Assembly: GCA_029246545.1 (NCBI GenBank)
Contig: JAQWMX010000021.1
Location: forward strand, 1-64,000
DNA length: 64,000 bases
Direction of reading: 5' to 3'
Origin: Gammaproteobacteria bacterium
GTDB taxonomy: Bacteria > Pseudomonadota > Gammaproteobacteria > Pseudomonadales > Pseudohongiellaceae
Below the pieces are notes generated by a model. The model ran no database searches. It was given only the letters and a program-made list of their open reading frames with translations, and was not told the DNA's origin. Within the stretch, counting starts at the first letter, position 1. Every line of letters starts with the position of its first letter. Positions 27,843-37,251 of this stretch are shown in pieces. A program made the position numbers and the translations under genes.

Positions 27843-28567
27843 TACCTCAATTCTAAAACGCTTAATATTGCTCGATGGTCAGACATCAGTTGCCAGTCAA
27901 AACTTCACTTTGTGTCACTTGGAACCCTCGCTGATAAATTCTATCCATTTTCAATAAAGGAAAGCGTGCTGGATAAGTTCTTGCTAGAGCTCCTTGGTGA
28001 TCCAAACTAGCTTCAGTAAGTTGTAATTCTTGTTGAATATAGTGATGGCAAGTTAAACGCCAGTCATTAAAATCACCTGCCAAGATCAAAGATTCATCTG
28101 CTGGTATATTATTTTTAATATACTCAACGACTTGTTTGATTTGTATGCGCCTTTCTTTTTCAAACAACCCCATATGGAGACAAAGTAAATGAATATCTTC
28201 ACTGGTCTTACCATGTAAAAAAACCTCGTTGGGAAAACGACAAGCATGAAATGTCAATATTCTGCCATTCCAAAAAAGGAGTTTCACTTAAGCTAGCATT
28301 GCCATGATGGCCATGTTGATAAATGGCATTCTTCCCATAAGCATAATGCTCCCATACCGAATCCGCTAGAAATTCCATTTGATTGTTATCTGTCCATCCA
28401 GAAATATTATTTTGATGTTTTACATTCTCCCCTACCACTTCTTGTAGAAACACAACATTAGCTTTGGAATCACGTAAACAGCTTTTGATCTTTTCCAAAG
28501 TAAAATGCCGATTACCCATAGAAAAACCCTTGTGAATATTTAAAGTCAGAATTCGTAAACTAACCAT
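27843..28567 (-). pseudogene. Endonuclease/exonuclease/phosphatase (EEP) family protein with two frameshifts
   Basis: The reading frame is broken but recoverable. From ATG 28567 it reads ILTLNIHKGFSMGNR, LEKIKSCLRDSKANVVFLQE and WQNIDIS, a standard EEP N-terminus. At an A7 run (28217-28223 on the plus strand) removing one base joins SFSQRGF to LHGKTSEDIHLLCLHMGLFE in the next frame, which goes on with ILAGDFNDW. Near the end, adding one base at the A4 run (27900-27903) changes a premature stop into VFDWQLMSDHRAILSVLELR and a stop at 27843-27845; SDHRA is the conserved final His motif. All catalytic motifs (N, E, GDFNDW, SDH) are present once both slips are corrected. The net shift is zero. 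This is either recent decay, phase variation or assembly error. Confidence 0.8.
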
Positions 28568-28572
28568 AATGA

Positions 28573-29334
28573 TTATTCATTATCAGAATTTATTTGTTCA
28601 AAAAAGCGTGGATTCTTCTCTATAAACTCTTCAATCCAGCGTTCCAGAAATGAATCAGTTTCACGGGTTTTTATATAACCCCAACCCAGCACTGAAATGA
28701 TAAGCGCACCAAAAACATTGACGATAAGATCCCACATGGTATCGACCAAACCGCTTTTTTGCATATTCAAACCAAATAACTGGTCTACAGTAAATTCAAA
28801 AACTTCCCATAATGCACCAATGCCAACTGCAAGCATAAAGGCAAATAAAGCAACAAAATTTCGATTTAAATTAAGTTCTATCTCTTTTTTTTCATTTAAC
28901 ACATAGACCAGTAAGAACCCCAATACCCCCATGATAAAGGCCGACCCACTATGCAACACCAAGTCCCACCACCAGAATATTGTGTAATAGCTCTGAACCT
29001 CACCTAAAAATAAAGACATAAATACAAACAGCACTGTTAACGTTTCAAAACCATGCGGTATTTTCACTGTAAATTTATTCCTAAGTACCACTGGCAGAAT
29101 AGTGATAAGTAAAATCATTAAAGTCTCTACTGCAGACTGGTATTGACCAAGCCAAAACATGGCAAAAGCACTCAACAATAGCGTTGCTTTCAAAACAAAT
29201 GACAAGCGCGCACTAATATAAGTCGCAAAACTTGTGGCATTTATTTTTTTTCGGCCAAATATAAACACTTTAATACCTCTATAAACTATTAGATGAAGCC
29301 TAACAATGTCTTTTAAGATTGTTAATAGCGCCAC
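28573..29334 (-). CDS. DUF2238 (YjdF-like) integral membrane protein
   Basis: A 253-residue membrane protein with about six helices. The family signature is WWDLVLHSGSAFIMGVLGFL near residue 120, followed by GIGALWEVFEFTVDQLFG and a final SGLVDTMWDLIVNVFGALI, whose Asp, His and Glu residues in membrane segments are conserved in YjdF-type proteins. Function unknown. It is six bases upstream of the EEP gene and probably co-transcribed with it and the DUF1499 gene. Its 5' end lies against the divergent membrane protein gene. Confidence 0.8.
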   Translation of the reverse strand: MALLTILKDIVRLHLIVYRGIKVFIFGRKKINATSFATYISARLSFVLKATLLLSAFAMFWLGQYQSAVETLMILLITILPVVLRNKFTVKIPHGFETLTVLFVFMSLFLGEVQSYYTIFWWWDLVLHSGSAFIMGVLGFLLVYVLNEKKEIELNLNRNFVALFAFMLAVGIGALWEVFEFTVDQLFGLNMQKSGLVDTMWDLIVNVFGALIISVLGWGYIKTRETDSFLERWIEEFIEKNPRFFEQINSDNE

Positions 29335-29393
29335 CCTTAATCCGTAATGTTAGAATGACCACATGTACAAGAACTTGCCCAATATCAAATCAA

Positions 29394-29810
29394 ATGGATA
29401 ATGTTTTGGCACTATTCAATTTCAGTAGTGAAGCAATTTTATTCTTCACAATTTTGTCTTTATTGACTTTCCTAAGCAGTCTAATAATCTTACCTCTGCT
29501 AATTCTCGCGATTCCGACTGATTATTTTGTTGCAGAACAAAGACCACATCTACACTGGCAGAGGTCGAATTATTTGCTAAGGCTAGTCCTTATAGTGTTA
29601 AAGAATTTCTTAGGAGTTTTAATGGTCATTATAGGCTTATTTTTATTAGTGCTGCCGGGGCAAGGAATCCTAACTCTACTTGCAGGTTTCATACTGCTCG
29701 ATTTCCCAGGTAAATTTCTGTTTCTACGCTGGTTAGCTCGAAAAGAGAAAGTTTTAAATTCTTTAAATTGGGTACGTAAAAAAGGTAACAAAGAGCCTTT
29801 TATAAGCTAA
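29394..29810 (+). CDS. Small membrane protein with PGPGW-like motif
   Basis: About 138 residues with two hydrophobic regions. The first helix follows the start (SEAILFFTILSLLTFLSSLI), then a loop IPTDYFVAEQRPH. The second region contains GLFLLVLPGQGILTLLAGFI, where 'LPGQGI' matches the core of the putative transmembrane PGPGW family. The tail is basic. The start is uncertain: ATG codons at 29355 and 29394 both lack a good ribosome site, and an in-frame TTG lies at 29319. Function unknown. Confidence 0.6.
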   Translation: MDNVLALFNFSSEAILFFTILSLLTFLSSLIILPLLILAIPTDYFVAEQRPHLHWQRSNYLLRLVLIVLKNFLGVLMVIIGLFLLVLPGQGILTLLAGFILLDFPGKFLFLRWLARKEKVLNSLNWVRKKGNKEPFIS

Positions 29811-29850
29811 TTATTTAATTATTGCCTACAAAGCACCCCGCAGCAGGTAT

Positions 29851-29883
29851 AAAAAACCCGGAATCGATTTCATCAAGTCCGGG
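29851..29883 (-). terminator. Intrinsic terminator after pckG
   Basis: On the minus strand CCCGGA (29883-29878), a 15-base loop, TCCGGG (29862-29857) then T6 (29856-29851), just past the pckG stop. Confidence 0.8.
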
Positions 29884-29910
29884 CTTCATTAATAAACATT
29901 AACTATCTCA

Positions 29911-31743
29911 TCAAGCCGCGGAAGATTCCTTTTTAGGTGTAAATTGATTCAACATTGTTTGACGTTGGTTTTCCATTTCAGTCGGCAAACTATCACCGAT
30001 TTTATTGAACATATGAACCTGGTCTTGAAATTCACGAGCACTGTTTTCTGTATCAATCGCCATAAGCTCATTGAATGTATCTTCGTCATAGGCCAAACCA
30101 TTCCAATTAATATCTTCATACTTTGGCACTTCACCAAATGGCGTTTCATTACCGGATACACGACCTTTAACGCGGCTAACCACCCATTGTAAAACCCGCA
30201 TGTTCTGACCAAAACCAGGCCACAACCAATTGCCGTCCTCTGATTTACGGAACCAGTTAACCCGGAATATTTGAGGCAAATGCTCAACTTTATTTTCCAT
30301 GTTCAACCAATGTCCCCAATAATCACCCATGTTGTAACCACAGAACGGTAGCATGGCCATTGGGTCACGTCGGATTGCTGCTTGATTTTCAGCCGCGGCA
30401 GTGGCTTCTGAACCCAAAGTTGCAGCCATGTAAACACCATGCGCCCAATCTCTACTTTGATAAACCAGCGGAAAAGTCGTACTTAAACGTCCACCAAATA
30501 TAAAAGCTTCGATAGGCACGCCTTTAGGGTTTTCCCAATCTGGATCAACACTTGGACATTGTGATGCAGGTGCAGTAAAGCGAGCATTTGGATGGGCAGC
30601 TGTAACACCACTTTCTGGTGTCCAATCGTTTCCTTTCCAGTCAATAAGATGTTCAGGTGCTTCTTTAGTCATACCTTCCCACCAAATATCTCCATCATCA
30701 GTTAAAGCAACATTAGTAAAAATAGTATTGCTGGCAATAGTATCCATCGCAGATGGGTTAGAGTCGTATGAAGTGCCAGGTGCTACACCAAAATATCCAG
30801 CTTCTGGATTAATGGCATACATGCGACTATCGTCACCCGGTTTAATCCAAGCGATATCATCGCCTACGGTCCAGACTTTCCAGCCTTCATAACCTTTAGG
30901 AGGAATTACCATAGCCAAATTAGTCTTACCGCAAGCACTTGGGAAAGCGCCAGCCAAATATGTTTTCTCACCTTCAGGTGATTCAACACCAACAATTAGC
31001 ATGTGTTCAGCTAACCAACCTTCATCTCGTGCCATGACAGACGCAATTCGAAGTGCTACGCATTTTTTACCGAGCAAAGCATTGCCACCGTAGCCAGAAC
31101 CAAAAGATGCCACTTCACGGCTTTCTGGGTAATGCACAATATAACGATTGTCGACATTACAAGGCCAAGCTACATCGGCCTGCCCTTCTTCCAATGGTGA
31201 ACCAACTGAGTGTAAGCATTTAATGAAAGGTTTATCGCCAAGAATATCAAGCACCTTCTGGCCTATCCGCGCCATGATGCGCATATTAACAACCACATAA
31301 GGACTGTCTGAAATCTGCACGCCAATTTGAGCTATATCTGAACCCAAAGGTCCCATGCTAAATGGGATTACATACATTGTTCTGCCCTTCATACAACCTT
31401 CAAACAAACCAGAAAGCGTAGCGCGCATTTTTGTAGGTTCTGTCCAGTTGTTAGTTACACCAGCATCTTCTTCTTTTTCAGAGCAAATAAATGTACGGTC
31501 TTCTACCCTGGCAACATCACGCGGATCGGATCGGCAAAGAAAAGATCCTGGGCGCAACTCTTCATTAAGTTTTATAAAAGTGCCTTGATCCACTAGTTCT
31601 TGACAAAAACGGTCATATTCAGCTTGCGAACCATCGCATAAATAGACTTGTTCAGGTTGGCAAAGAACTTCAATTTCCTTAATCCAATCAATAAGTTGCG
31701 TGTTTGTCGTGTGCTCTTGGTAAGAGACCATATCTTGCTCCAA
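29911..31743 (-). CDS. pckG: Phosphoenolpyruvate carboxykinase (GTP)
   Basis: Converts oxaloacetate and GTP to phosphoenolpyruvate, CO2 and GDP, the entry to gluconeogenesis. The 610 residues match the GTP-type enzyme rather than the ATP-type (about 530). Clear motifs: [13 protein letters not shown] near 130, the kinase-1 loop [14 protein letters not shown] near 270 with its reactive Cys, the metal site in [10 protein letters not shown] near 295, and [20 protein letters not shown] near 415. Monocistronic, with its own terminator. Growth on organic acids or amino acids is implied. A perfect AT-rich inverted repeat lies upstream. Confidence 0.97.
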   Translation of the reverse strand: MEQDMVSYQEHTTNTQLIDWIKEIEVLCQPEQVYLCDGSQAEYDRFCQELVDQGTFIKLNEELRPGSFLCRSDPRDVARVEDRTFICSEKEEDAGVTNNWTEPTKMRATLSGLFEGCMKGRTMYVIPFSMGPLGSDIAQIGVQISDSPYVVVNMRIMARIGQKVLDILGDKPFIKCLHSVGSPLEEGQADVAWPCNVDNRYIVHYPESREVASFGSGYGGNALLGKKCVALRIASVMARDEGWLAEHMLIVGVESPEGEKTYLAGAFPSACGKTNLAMVIPPKGYEGWKVWTVGDDIAWIKPGDDSRMYAINPEAGYFGVAPGTSYDSNPSAMDTIASNTIFTNVALTDDGDIWWEGMTKEAPEHLIDWKGNDWTPESGVTAAHPNARFTAPASQCPSVDPDWENPKGVPIEAFIFGGRLSTTFPLVYQSRDWAHGVYMAATLGSEATAAAENQAAIRRDPMAMLPFCGYNMGDYWGHWLNMENKVEHLPQIFRVNWFRKSEDGNWLWPGFGQNMRVLQWVVSRVKGRVSGNETPFGEVPKYEDINWNGLAYDEDTFNELMAIDTENSAREFQDQVHMFNKIGDSLPTEMENQRQTMLNQFTPKKESSAA

Positions 31744-31861
31744 AGTAAAGGTAGTTTTCTTACAAAAATAGCCAAAATTTGGTAATTGCCGGCTAATTAA
31801 TTCGGTAGGTAATTTTATAATTTCCTGACCAAGATGAGTACCGCAGACAACTTAAAAACTA

Positions 31862-31903
31862 CTCTTTTTTTAAAGAAAAAGTTAAGTATTTTTAAAAAAA
31901 GAG
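31862..31903. promoter_or_regulatory. AT-rich perfect inverted repeat in the pckG / LeuB-like divergent spacer
   Basis: CTCTTTTTTTAAA (31862-31874) and TTTAAAAAAAGAG (31891-31903) are perfect 13-base complements separated by 16 bases, midway in the 303-base spacer. The right arm ends in T-poor sequence for either gene, so it is not an obvious terminator. It might be an operator or a bent promoter element. Nothing else is evident in the spacer. Confidence 0.4.
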
Positions 31904-32046
31904 GTAATTAATTGAAAATTGAGTATGAAAAGAAATTTTTATAACCGAAATTTCCAATTTACTCACTTTTACCGAAATGTTAAATTAGCTGCCCTTTGTA
32001 GTTTTACTCCATAATTGAAAACCCATAATCTTAAACAAGGTAATAC

Positions 32047-33153
32047 ATGAGCTCTTATAAAATAGCCCTGCTCGACGGTGATGGAATCGGTCCAGAAATA
32101 ATGGCTGAAGCCGTCAAAATATTGAAGTTAGTCGAGGAACGTAACGACATTAGTTTCGAACTTACCCATGCTCCTTTTGGTGCTAACGCTTTTTTTGAGT
32201 CAGGGCACCCCTTTCCAGATGCGACAAAAGATATTTGTGATAAAGCAGACGCGATCTTGAAAGGCCCAATAGGTTTAAGTCATGAAGAATCTCAAAAGAT
32301 ACCAGTTGATATGCAACCTGAGCGTGGCGCTTTATTGCCTTTACGTCGTCGCTACAACACATATGTCAACTTTCGGCCGGTCTACTTACCTTTGGGTCTA
32401 GCGCATTTTTCACCCTTAAAACCTGAAATCATAGGTGAAGGCATCGACATCATGATTATCCGTGAACTTGTTGGCGGACTATATTTTGGGCATAAAGAAA
32501 CTGGCATAAATGAAGATGGTCGTCGCTATGTCAGCGAGACATTGGAATATACCGAAGATCAGATCAAACGCATTATGGAAGTCGCATTCAAAACGGCACG
32601 GAAACGAAAAAAAGTTCTACACAATATACATAAAAGTAATGTCCTAAAATCCTCTGTACTTTGGAATGAGATCTGTGTTGAAGTTGCTCAAGACTATCCA
32701 GACGTTGAAGTCATTAATATTTTAGTTGATGCGGCGGCGACTTATCTTTGCTTAAACCCTGGCATGTTCGATGTCATGGTAATGGAAAATATGTTTGGCG
32801 ATATTCTGTCAGACCAAGGCGGTGGTATCTTAGGTTCTTTAGGCTTGATGCCTTCAGCCTGCATTGGACCAGAGAAAGCTTATTACGAACCTTCACATGG
32901 TTCAGCTCCTGATATTGCAGGCCAAAATATTGCCAACCCTTATTCCATGATTGGTTCTGTCGCGATGATGCTCGAAATGAGTTTCAATCTGGACGCAGAA
33001 GCAAAAAGATTATGGCAAGCCATGCAAAGTGTATTTGCCAAGGGCTTTTCTACACCTGATCTTTCAAAAGCCGGTGGGGATGTGAAACTAGTTAGCACTA
33101 GTGATTTTGGTGACATGGTGGCTGAAGAACTAGCGAGCATGCCAACTAATTAA
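32047..33153 (+). CDS. Isocitrate/isopropylmalate dehydrogenase family protein
   Basis: NAD-dependent beta-decarboxylating dehydrogenase of 368 residues. It begins ALLDGDGIGPEIMAEAVKIL and has the substrate-binding arginines in LLPLRRRYNTYVNFRPV, the metal-site region VMVMENMFGDILSDQGGGI, and the C-terminal nucleotide motif YYEPSHGSAPDIAGQNIANP. That last motif is of the LeuB form. It could be 3-isopropylmalate dehydrogenase, working with the LeuA-type synthase at 42153, but leuC and leuD are not adjacent, and tartrate or 3-methylmalate dehydrogenase are alternatives. A strong terminator follows. Confidence 0.88.
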   Translation: MSSYKIALLDGDGIGPEIMAEAVKILKLVEERNDISFELTHAPFGANAFFESGHPFPDATKDICDKADAILKGPIGLSHEESQKIPVDMQPERGALLPLRRRYNTYVNFRPVYLPLGLAHFSPLKPEIIGEGIDIMIIRELVGGLYFGHKETGINEDGRRYVSETLEYTEDQIKRIMEVAFKTARKRKKVLHNIHKSNVLKSSVLWNEICVEVAQDYPDVEVINILVDAAATYLCLNPGMFDVMVMENMFGDILSDQGGGILGSLGLMPSACIGPEKAYYEPSHGSAPDIAGQNIANPYSMIGSVAMMLEMSFNLDAEAKRLWQAMQSVFAKGFSTPDLSKAGGDVKLVSTSDFGDMVAEELASMPTN

Positions 33154-33172
33154 TAAGATGCCAAATACGAGT

Positions 33173-33202
33173 AAAAAAAAGGCTTCCGAAGAAGCCTTTT
33201 TT
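33173..33202. terminator. Bidirectional intrinsic terminator
   Basis: A8, GGCTTC (33181-33186), CGAA tetraloop, GAAGCC (33191-33196), T6. It serves the LeuB-like gene on the plus strand and the DUF6152 gene on the minus strand. Confidence 0.9.
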
Positions 33203-33240
33203 AGTTTTTTATAAATCTTTAGACAATGTAAAAAACTTCC

Positions 33241-33729
33241 TTACATCTCATCCTCTTCTATCACTTCCCCTGCATCCAAAGCTGCTTGCTTGGACATATA
33301 GCCTTTCGGGTACCAATCCCTCCATGCATCGAAATCAGGGCCACAACCACCGTCATTCGGGGTGTACCAAATATCATCTTTGATAATAATCCCAATAGCA
33401 CCACCGTTACGACCATCACGTAAAGGGCACACTACCATTTCAACATTATCACCTGGTTGAAAGGTAAAACCATTCATGGGAGGGTCATCGGTTACCAGCC
33501 CAGGAGGAGCTCCACCCTCGAATGCCCATACTTCGCCATCTTCTGCATTCCTTATATAGATCGCAACATGCGGACTATTAAATGCCCAACGCACCACTTC
33601 ACCAGTCTTAACTACTTCTAATTCTCGTGCGAACATAGCAAAACTATGATGAGCGGAGGCAATACCTACGGCTCCAAAACTGATTACAGTCAATGCAATC
33701 ACAACCATTTTTTTCAATGTAATTTTCAT
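33241..33729 (-). CDS. DUF6152 family periplasmic protein
   Basis: A 162-residue exported protein: signal peptide about 1-26, mature start HHSFAMFARELEVVKTGEV. The pattern 'HHSFA.F' followed by a G-V strand and SPHVAIYI is the DUF6152 hallmark. Next come WAFEGGAPPGL and FQPGDNVEMVVCPLRDGRNG, a small beta-barrel-like fold. GAGGGG precedes the ATG. Function unknown; such proteins are common in marine and steroid- or aromatic-degrading bacteria, often in pairs with larger secreted proteins, as here with the gene 46 bases upstream. Confidence 0.85.
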   Translation of the reverse strand: MKITLKKMVVIALTVISFGAVGIASAHHSFAMFARELEVVKTGEVVRWAFNSPHVAIYIRNAEDGEVWAFEGGAPPGLVTDDPPMNGFTFQPGDNVEMVVCPLRDGRNGGAIGIIIKDDIWYTPNDGGCGPDFDAWRDWYPKGYMSKQAALDAGEVIEEDEM

Positions 33730-33775
33730 ACTATTTCTTTTCCCCTCTTCTTAAGTTAAGTCTAATTATTATCGA

Positions 33776-34804
33776 TTAAAATATAAAATCAAAGGCATCA
33801 TCAAAAACAGGGTTTTTTTCCTGCCCTGTTAAGCCTGGTGGTAAATCCGGATTACGCGTTGCAGGTGTCCCACGTGGATCTAAATAACCTTCATCACCTG
33901 GTAGGCGGTACTGTGTTGTCGGTCTACCTTCTTCATCATAGGTTAAATAAGTATTCTGGTTTTGAGCACATTCCCAGTAGCGCATTCGAAGACCCGCATC
34001 CTCCATATCTTGACGAGGACGGTAAGTATGAATGATATTTATTGGCTCGAGTAATGCCAAATCATCATACCAATAAATATTCACAGCTATACGCATCTCT
34101 TGGTTTTCTGTATCCCACCATTCATACCAAATCTCAACTGATTCAGCCCCATTACTGGTTGGCGGTGTGCCACGCATAAAATCACCAGGATAAAGGTCCT
34201 GAGTGTGAACAACCAAGACATCACCTAATTCATCATCAACTGTCCAAAAACCAATACTGTCGCCTGAAGCATAATGAGTTCCATCAATATTGATGTGTTC
34301 CTGGTTAATGTAAATACGACGAGCATCGTTGGCCAAATCATTATGCCAAAGTGAATAAGTCGGCGTGTTTAGAAACTCACGGACATAAGGTTCAATCCAC
34401 CAGCGTGGCAGTCCTGCTGGCTCACAGGTAGTCAATCGATCATAGTCCACACCAGCATTAAAAGCTTCGCCGCCTAAATCTAATCGATAACGAAAAGCAG
34501 CTTCATATTCAGGAGATAGAACATCTTCAACAATTTCACCCTCTTGAAAAAAGGGTCGATTAACACCGTTTGTTGCGCCAGTTGACCACAGACCTTCCCA
34601 TTTTGGCACACTTAAATAATCATGCTCTACGCCACCTTTATAATAATCTAATAAGTAATCGTAATGCTCTGTGGACGTTTCAAAATCCATCGGGAAAGGA
34701 ATCTCATCTGGTAAATTACCTGAACCAAACTGTGCAGATGTAACCCCCGATAGTAGCAATCCAACACCTGCCACTAAAATTAAATAAACTTTTTTTAAAC
34801 TCAT
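33776..34804 (-). CDS. Secreted hypothetical protein paired with DUF6152
   Basis: A 342-residue exported protein (signal about 1-24, ending TSAQF). The mature sequence is rich in Trp, Tyr and acidic residues: YDYLLDYYKGGVEHDYLSVP, WEGLWSTGATNGVNRPFF, CEPAGLPRWWIEPYVREFL, then a strand series IWYEWWDTENQEMRIAVNIY. It suggests a beta-rich, lipocalin- or calycin-like periplasmic protein, but I cannot assign a family. A single Cys near 128 and one near 280 could pair. It is the first gene of a two-gene unit with the DUF6152 gene. Confidence 0.75.
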   Translation of the reverse strand: MSLKKVYLILVAGVGLLLSGVTSAQFGSGNLPDEIPFPMDFETSTEHYDYLLDYYKGGVEHDYLSVPKWEGLWSTGATNGVNRPFFQEGEIVEDVLSPEYEAAFRYRLDLGGEAFNAGVDYDRLTTCEPAGLPRWWIEPYVREFLNTPTYSLWHNDLANDARRIYINQEHINIDGTHYASGDSIGFWTVDDELGDVLVVHTQDLYPGDFMRGTPPTSNGAESVEIWYEWWDTENQEMRIAVNIYWYDDLALLEPINIIHTYRPRQDMEDAGLRMRYWECAQNQNTYLTYDEEGRPTTQYRLPGDEGYLDPRGTPATRNPDLPPGLTGQEKNPVFDDAFDFIF

Positions 34805-35121
34805 GAATACACCTTACTGGTTAATTTGTGTAAATTATTCTTTTACCTTCGGCTAGTTATTAGGCTAGCCTATCTTCATAATTCAATAACCATACTAAAT
34901 TAAGGGTTAAATTTACTACACTTTAAACAATATGACAGCACGCTCAGTCATTCAGAGCTAAATCTTCCTTTTTATTGCACTTTTAATGAGCTATATATTA
35001 CAGATACTGGAAAAATAATACTTTCCAGAATGCTACTTTGTAAGCTGTGTAACCCATAGTCATTAACGAAGCTCAGGCGTACAATCCTTTCTTTGCTTTT
35101 TAACCTAAACCCAAGTCGAAA
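34805..35121. other. Intergenic region upstream of the MATE gene
   Basis: A 317-base divergent spacer. It contains a seven-base-pair hairpin CTGGAAA/TTTCCAG (35007-35028) and a palindromic GGCTAGCC repeat near 34851-34870. No gene or recognisable remnant is visible. Confidence 0.4.
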
Positions 35122-36501
35122 ATGAACCTGAAAGACTGGCAATATAATCCCAAGACCCTGTCAGTTTTAGTCAGGATGTCTGGGCCTATGGTAATTTCCC
35201 AAGGCGCTTTTGCGGTGATGATTTTTACTGACCGCTATTTCTTGGCACAACTTGGACCAGTGCACATGGCTGCAGCCTTAGGTGGCGGTGTTGCCTGGTA
35301 TTTTTCCATTTCCCTATTAAATGGCATCCTCGCCTACGCTACCGCATTAGTCGCTCAATATTTGGGCGCTAACGAATTGAATAAATGTTCTCGCGTAATT
35401 ACGCAGGGCATCATCATGGCTTTAGCGAGCACGCCCCTATTGATACTAATTGGCTTTGCCATGCGCGGTATTTTTGCTGGTATGGGACATGCCCCCGACC
35501 AAGCCGAATTAGAAAAAACCTACTACACAATCATGATGTTCTGCAGTGTCACATTATTGATTAAGGTCTGCCTTTCGACATTTTTTTCTGGCATCGGTAG
35601 AACAAAAGTCGTCATGATATCTGACGTACTCGGCATACTTTTTAATATACCTCTGACCTGGTGTCTAGTGTTTGGCAAGGCTGGGTTTCCTGCATTTGGA
35701 ATTGCTGGAGCTGCTTACGGCACAGTCATCAGTGCTGTGTTCACTATTTTTGTTTACCTAGCCTTTTATTTATCAAAAGAAAACCGTGAACGATTTAATA
35801 TTGCTGCTTCGCTGGTTTTTGATCGAGGTATTACAAGCAGGTACATACGCTTGGGCTTTCCTTCCGGTCTGGAAATGTTTCTTAATGTAGCTGCCTTTAA
35901 CCTATTCTTATTGATGTTTCAGTCATACGGTATTGCTGAAGCTGCCTCAGCGACCATCGTATTTAACTGGGACATTCTCTCATTCGTTCCTTTGCTGGGT
36001 TTGAATATTGCTGTAATGAGTCTAATTGGTCGTTCCGTCGGCTCAGGAGATATGCGCAAAGCAAGTGAGATAACCACAGCCGGTTATATTTTGGGGGTCG
36101 GTTACTCGTTATTTCTCGCAATAATTTTTCTGGTTTTTCGAGATGTCCTGGTTGAGCTGTTCATTTTTTATGAAGAAAGCGCTGAAGAAATTCGAACCTT
36201 AACTCGATACATGATGGTTGGATTAAGTTGTTATGTCTTATGTGAAGGGATGTTACAAGTCGCTTCAGGAGTATTAAGAGGAGCTGGCGACACTCGTTGG
36301 GTTATGTGGGCATCAACTTCTTTGCATTGGGCAATGTTGGTGGTTCAGTTTCTTATCATTAAAGTCTTTGCCTTTGGTCCACGGATTTCTTGGATAGCCT
36401 TCGTCATTATGATTCTGGGAATTGCCAGTGTCTTTATTTATCGACTTTCTAGTAATCGCTGGCGCGACCCAGACAGATTAAAGGCCGTAATGGCTGAGTA
36501 A
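35122..36501 (+). CDS. MATE family multidrug/Na+ antiporter
   Basis: A 459-residue efflux transporter of the MATE (NorM-type) family with 12 hydrophobic helices. Features include MSGPMVISQGAFAVMIFTDR in helix 1, whose Asp-Arg is like the NorM start, LGANELNKCSRVITQGIIMA in the first loop (family 'G....GA......'), and GRTKVVMISDVLGILFNIPL near 165, duplicated in the second half as GDTRWVMWASTSLHWAML near 390. Substrate unknown; drugs, dyes or secondary metabolites with Na+ or H+ coupling are usual. It is the only gene in its unit. Confidence 0.92.
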   Translation: MNLKDWQYNPKTLSVLVRMSGPMVISQGAFAVMIFTDRYFLAQLGPVHMAAALGGGVAWYFSISLLNGILAYATALVAQYLGANELNKCSRVITQGIIMALASTPLLILIGFAMRGIFAGMGHAPDQAELEKTYYTIMMFCSVTLLIKVCLSTFFSGIGRTKVVMISDVLGILFNIPLTWCLVFGKAGFPAFGIAGAAYGTVISAVFTIFVYLAFYLSKENRERFNIAASLVFDRGITSRYIRLGFPSGLEMFLNVAAFNLFLLMFQSYGIAEAASATIVFNWDILSFVPLLGLNIAVMSLIGRSVGSGDMRKASEITTAGYILGVGYSLFLAIIFLVFRDVLVELFIFYEESAEEIRTLTRYMMVGLSCYVLCEGMLQVASGVLRGAGDTRWVMWASTSLHWAMLVVQFLIIKVFAFGPRISWIAFVIMILGIASVFIYRLSSNRWRDPDRLKAVMAE

Positions 36502-36628
36502 GCTAACAGGTATAGGACAGCCATTAGATGTTAGTCACAGAGATGTTTGTTGGCTACGGTTTGTTATTGTTGAAATTCAATGCTTAAATTAATTACCGAT
36601 AAAACAAAAAATGACACAAGGGATGACA

Positions 36629-37213
36629 ATGAGAGCACTGTATAAAGCGCTATTAATAACATTATTTTCTTTATTATCAATTAGCAGTTTTGCTCTCGAA
36701 GAAGTCGAACCTGCTTTGGGTGAAATCACTAATTTTCTACAATACAGTAATAGTTTTGCCAGTGCTGGGCAACCCACTCGAGAACAGTTTCAAACAATTG
36801 CTGATAATGGTTTCGAACGGATTGTTTATATTGCGTTCACAAATAATCAAAATGCTCTTTCAGATGCCGATCAGTTAATTAAAAGTTTAGGCATGGAATA
36901 TATGCATGTACCAGTTAGCTTTGATAACCCGTTGCCAGATGATTTTTATGCCTTTGCTGATTCGATGCGACGCAACACCGGAAAGAAAACTTTTTTACAT
37001 TGCCAAGTGAATGCCCGTGCGACTGCTTTTAGCTTTTTATATCGTGTTATTTATGAAGATATAGAAGTAGCAGAAGCCAAGGCTGATATGAATATCGTTT
37101 GGCAACCCAATGCTGTGTGGCGAGATTTTATTTTTGAAGTACTAGCTCAAAATGGCAAGTCGCCTGATTGTCAGGATTGCGATTGGACTCCTCCACCCCC
37201 TAGAGAACAATAA
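36629..37213 (+). CDS. Exported dual-specificity/tyrosine phosphatase-like protein
   Basis: A 194-residue protein with a signal peptide (about 1-22, ending SSFA). It belongs to the cysteine-based phosphatase superfamily: YSNSFASAGQPTREQFQTIA near residue 30 matches the DUF442/BLH-phosphatase start, and the P-loop is LHCQVNARATAF near 128 (HCx5R). The tail is Cys- and Pro-rich (CQDCDWTPPPP) and might bind metal. ATG 36629 has AAGGG six bases upstream; earlier in-frame ATGs do not. It is 38 bases upstream of the selenoprotein gene in the same direction, so the two are probably co-transcribed. Confidence 0.8.
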   Translation: MRALYKALLITLFSLLSISSFALEEVEPALGEITNFLQYSNSFASAGQPTREQFQTIADNGFERIVYIAFTNNQNALSDADQLIKSLGMEYMHVPVSFDNPLPDDFYAFADSMRRNTGKKTFLHCQVNARATAFSFLYRVIYEDIEVAEAKADMNIVWQPNAVWRDFIFEVLAQNGKSPDCQDCDWTPPPPREQ

Positions 37214-37251
37214 GCTTAATTATAGAAATTAAAAAAGATGAGGGATATATA

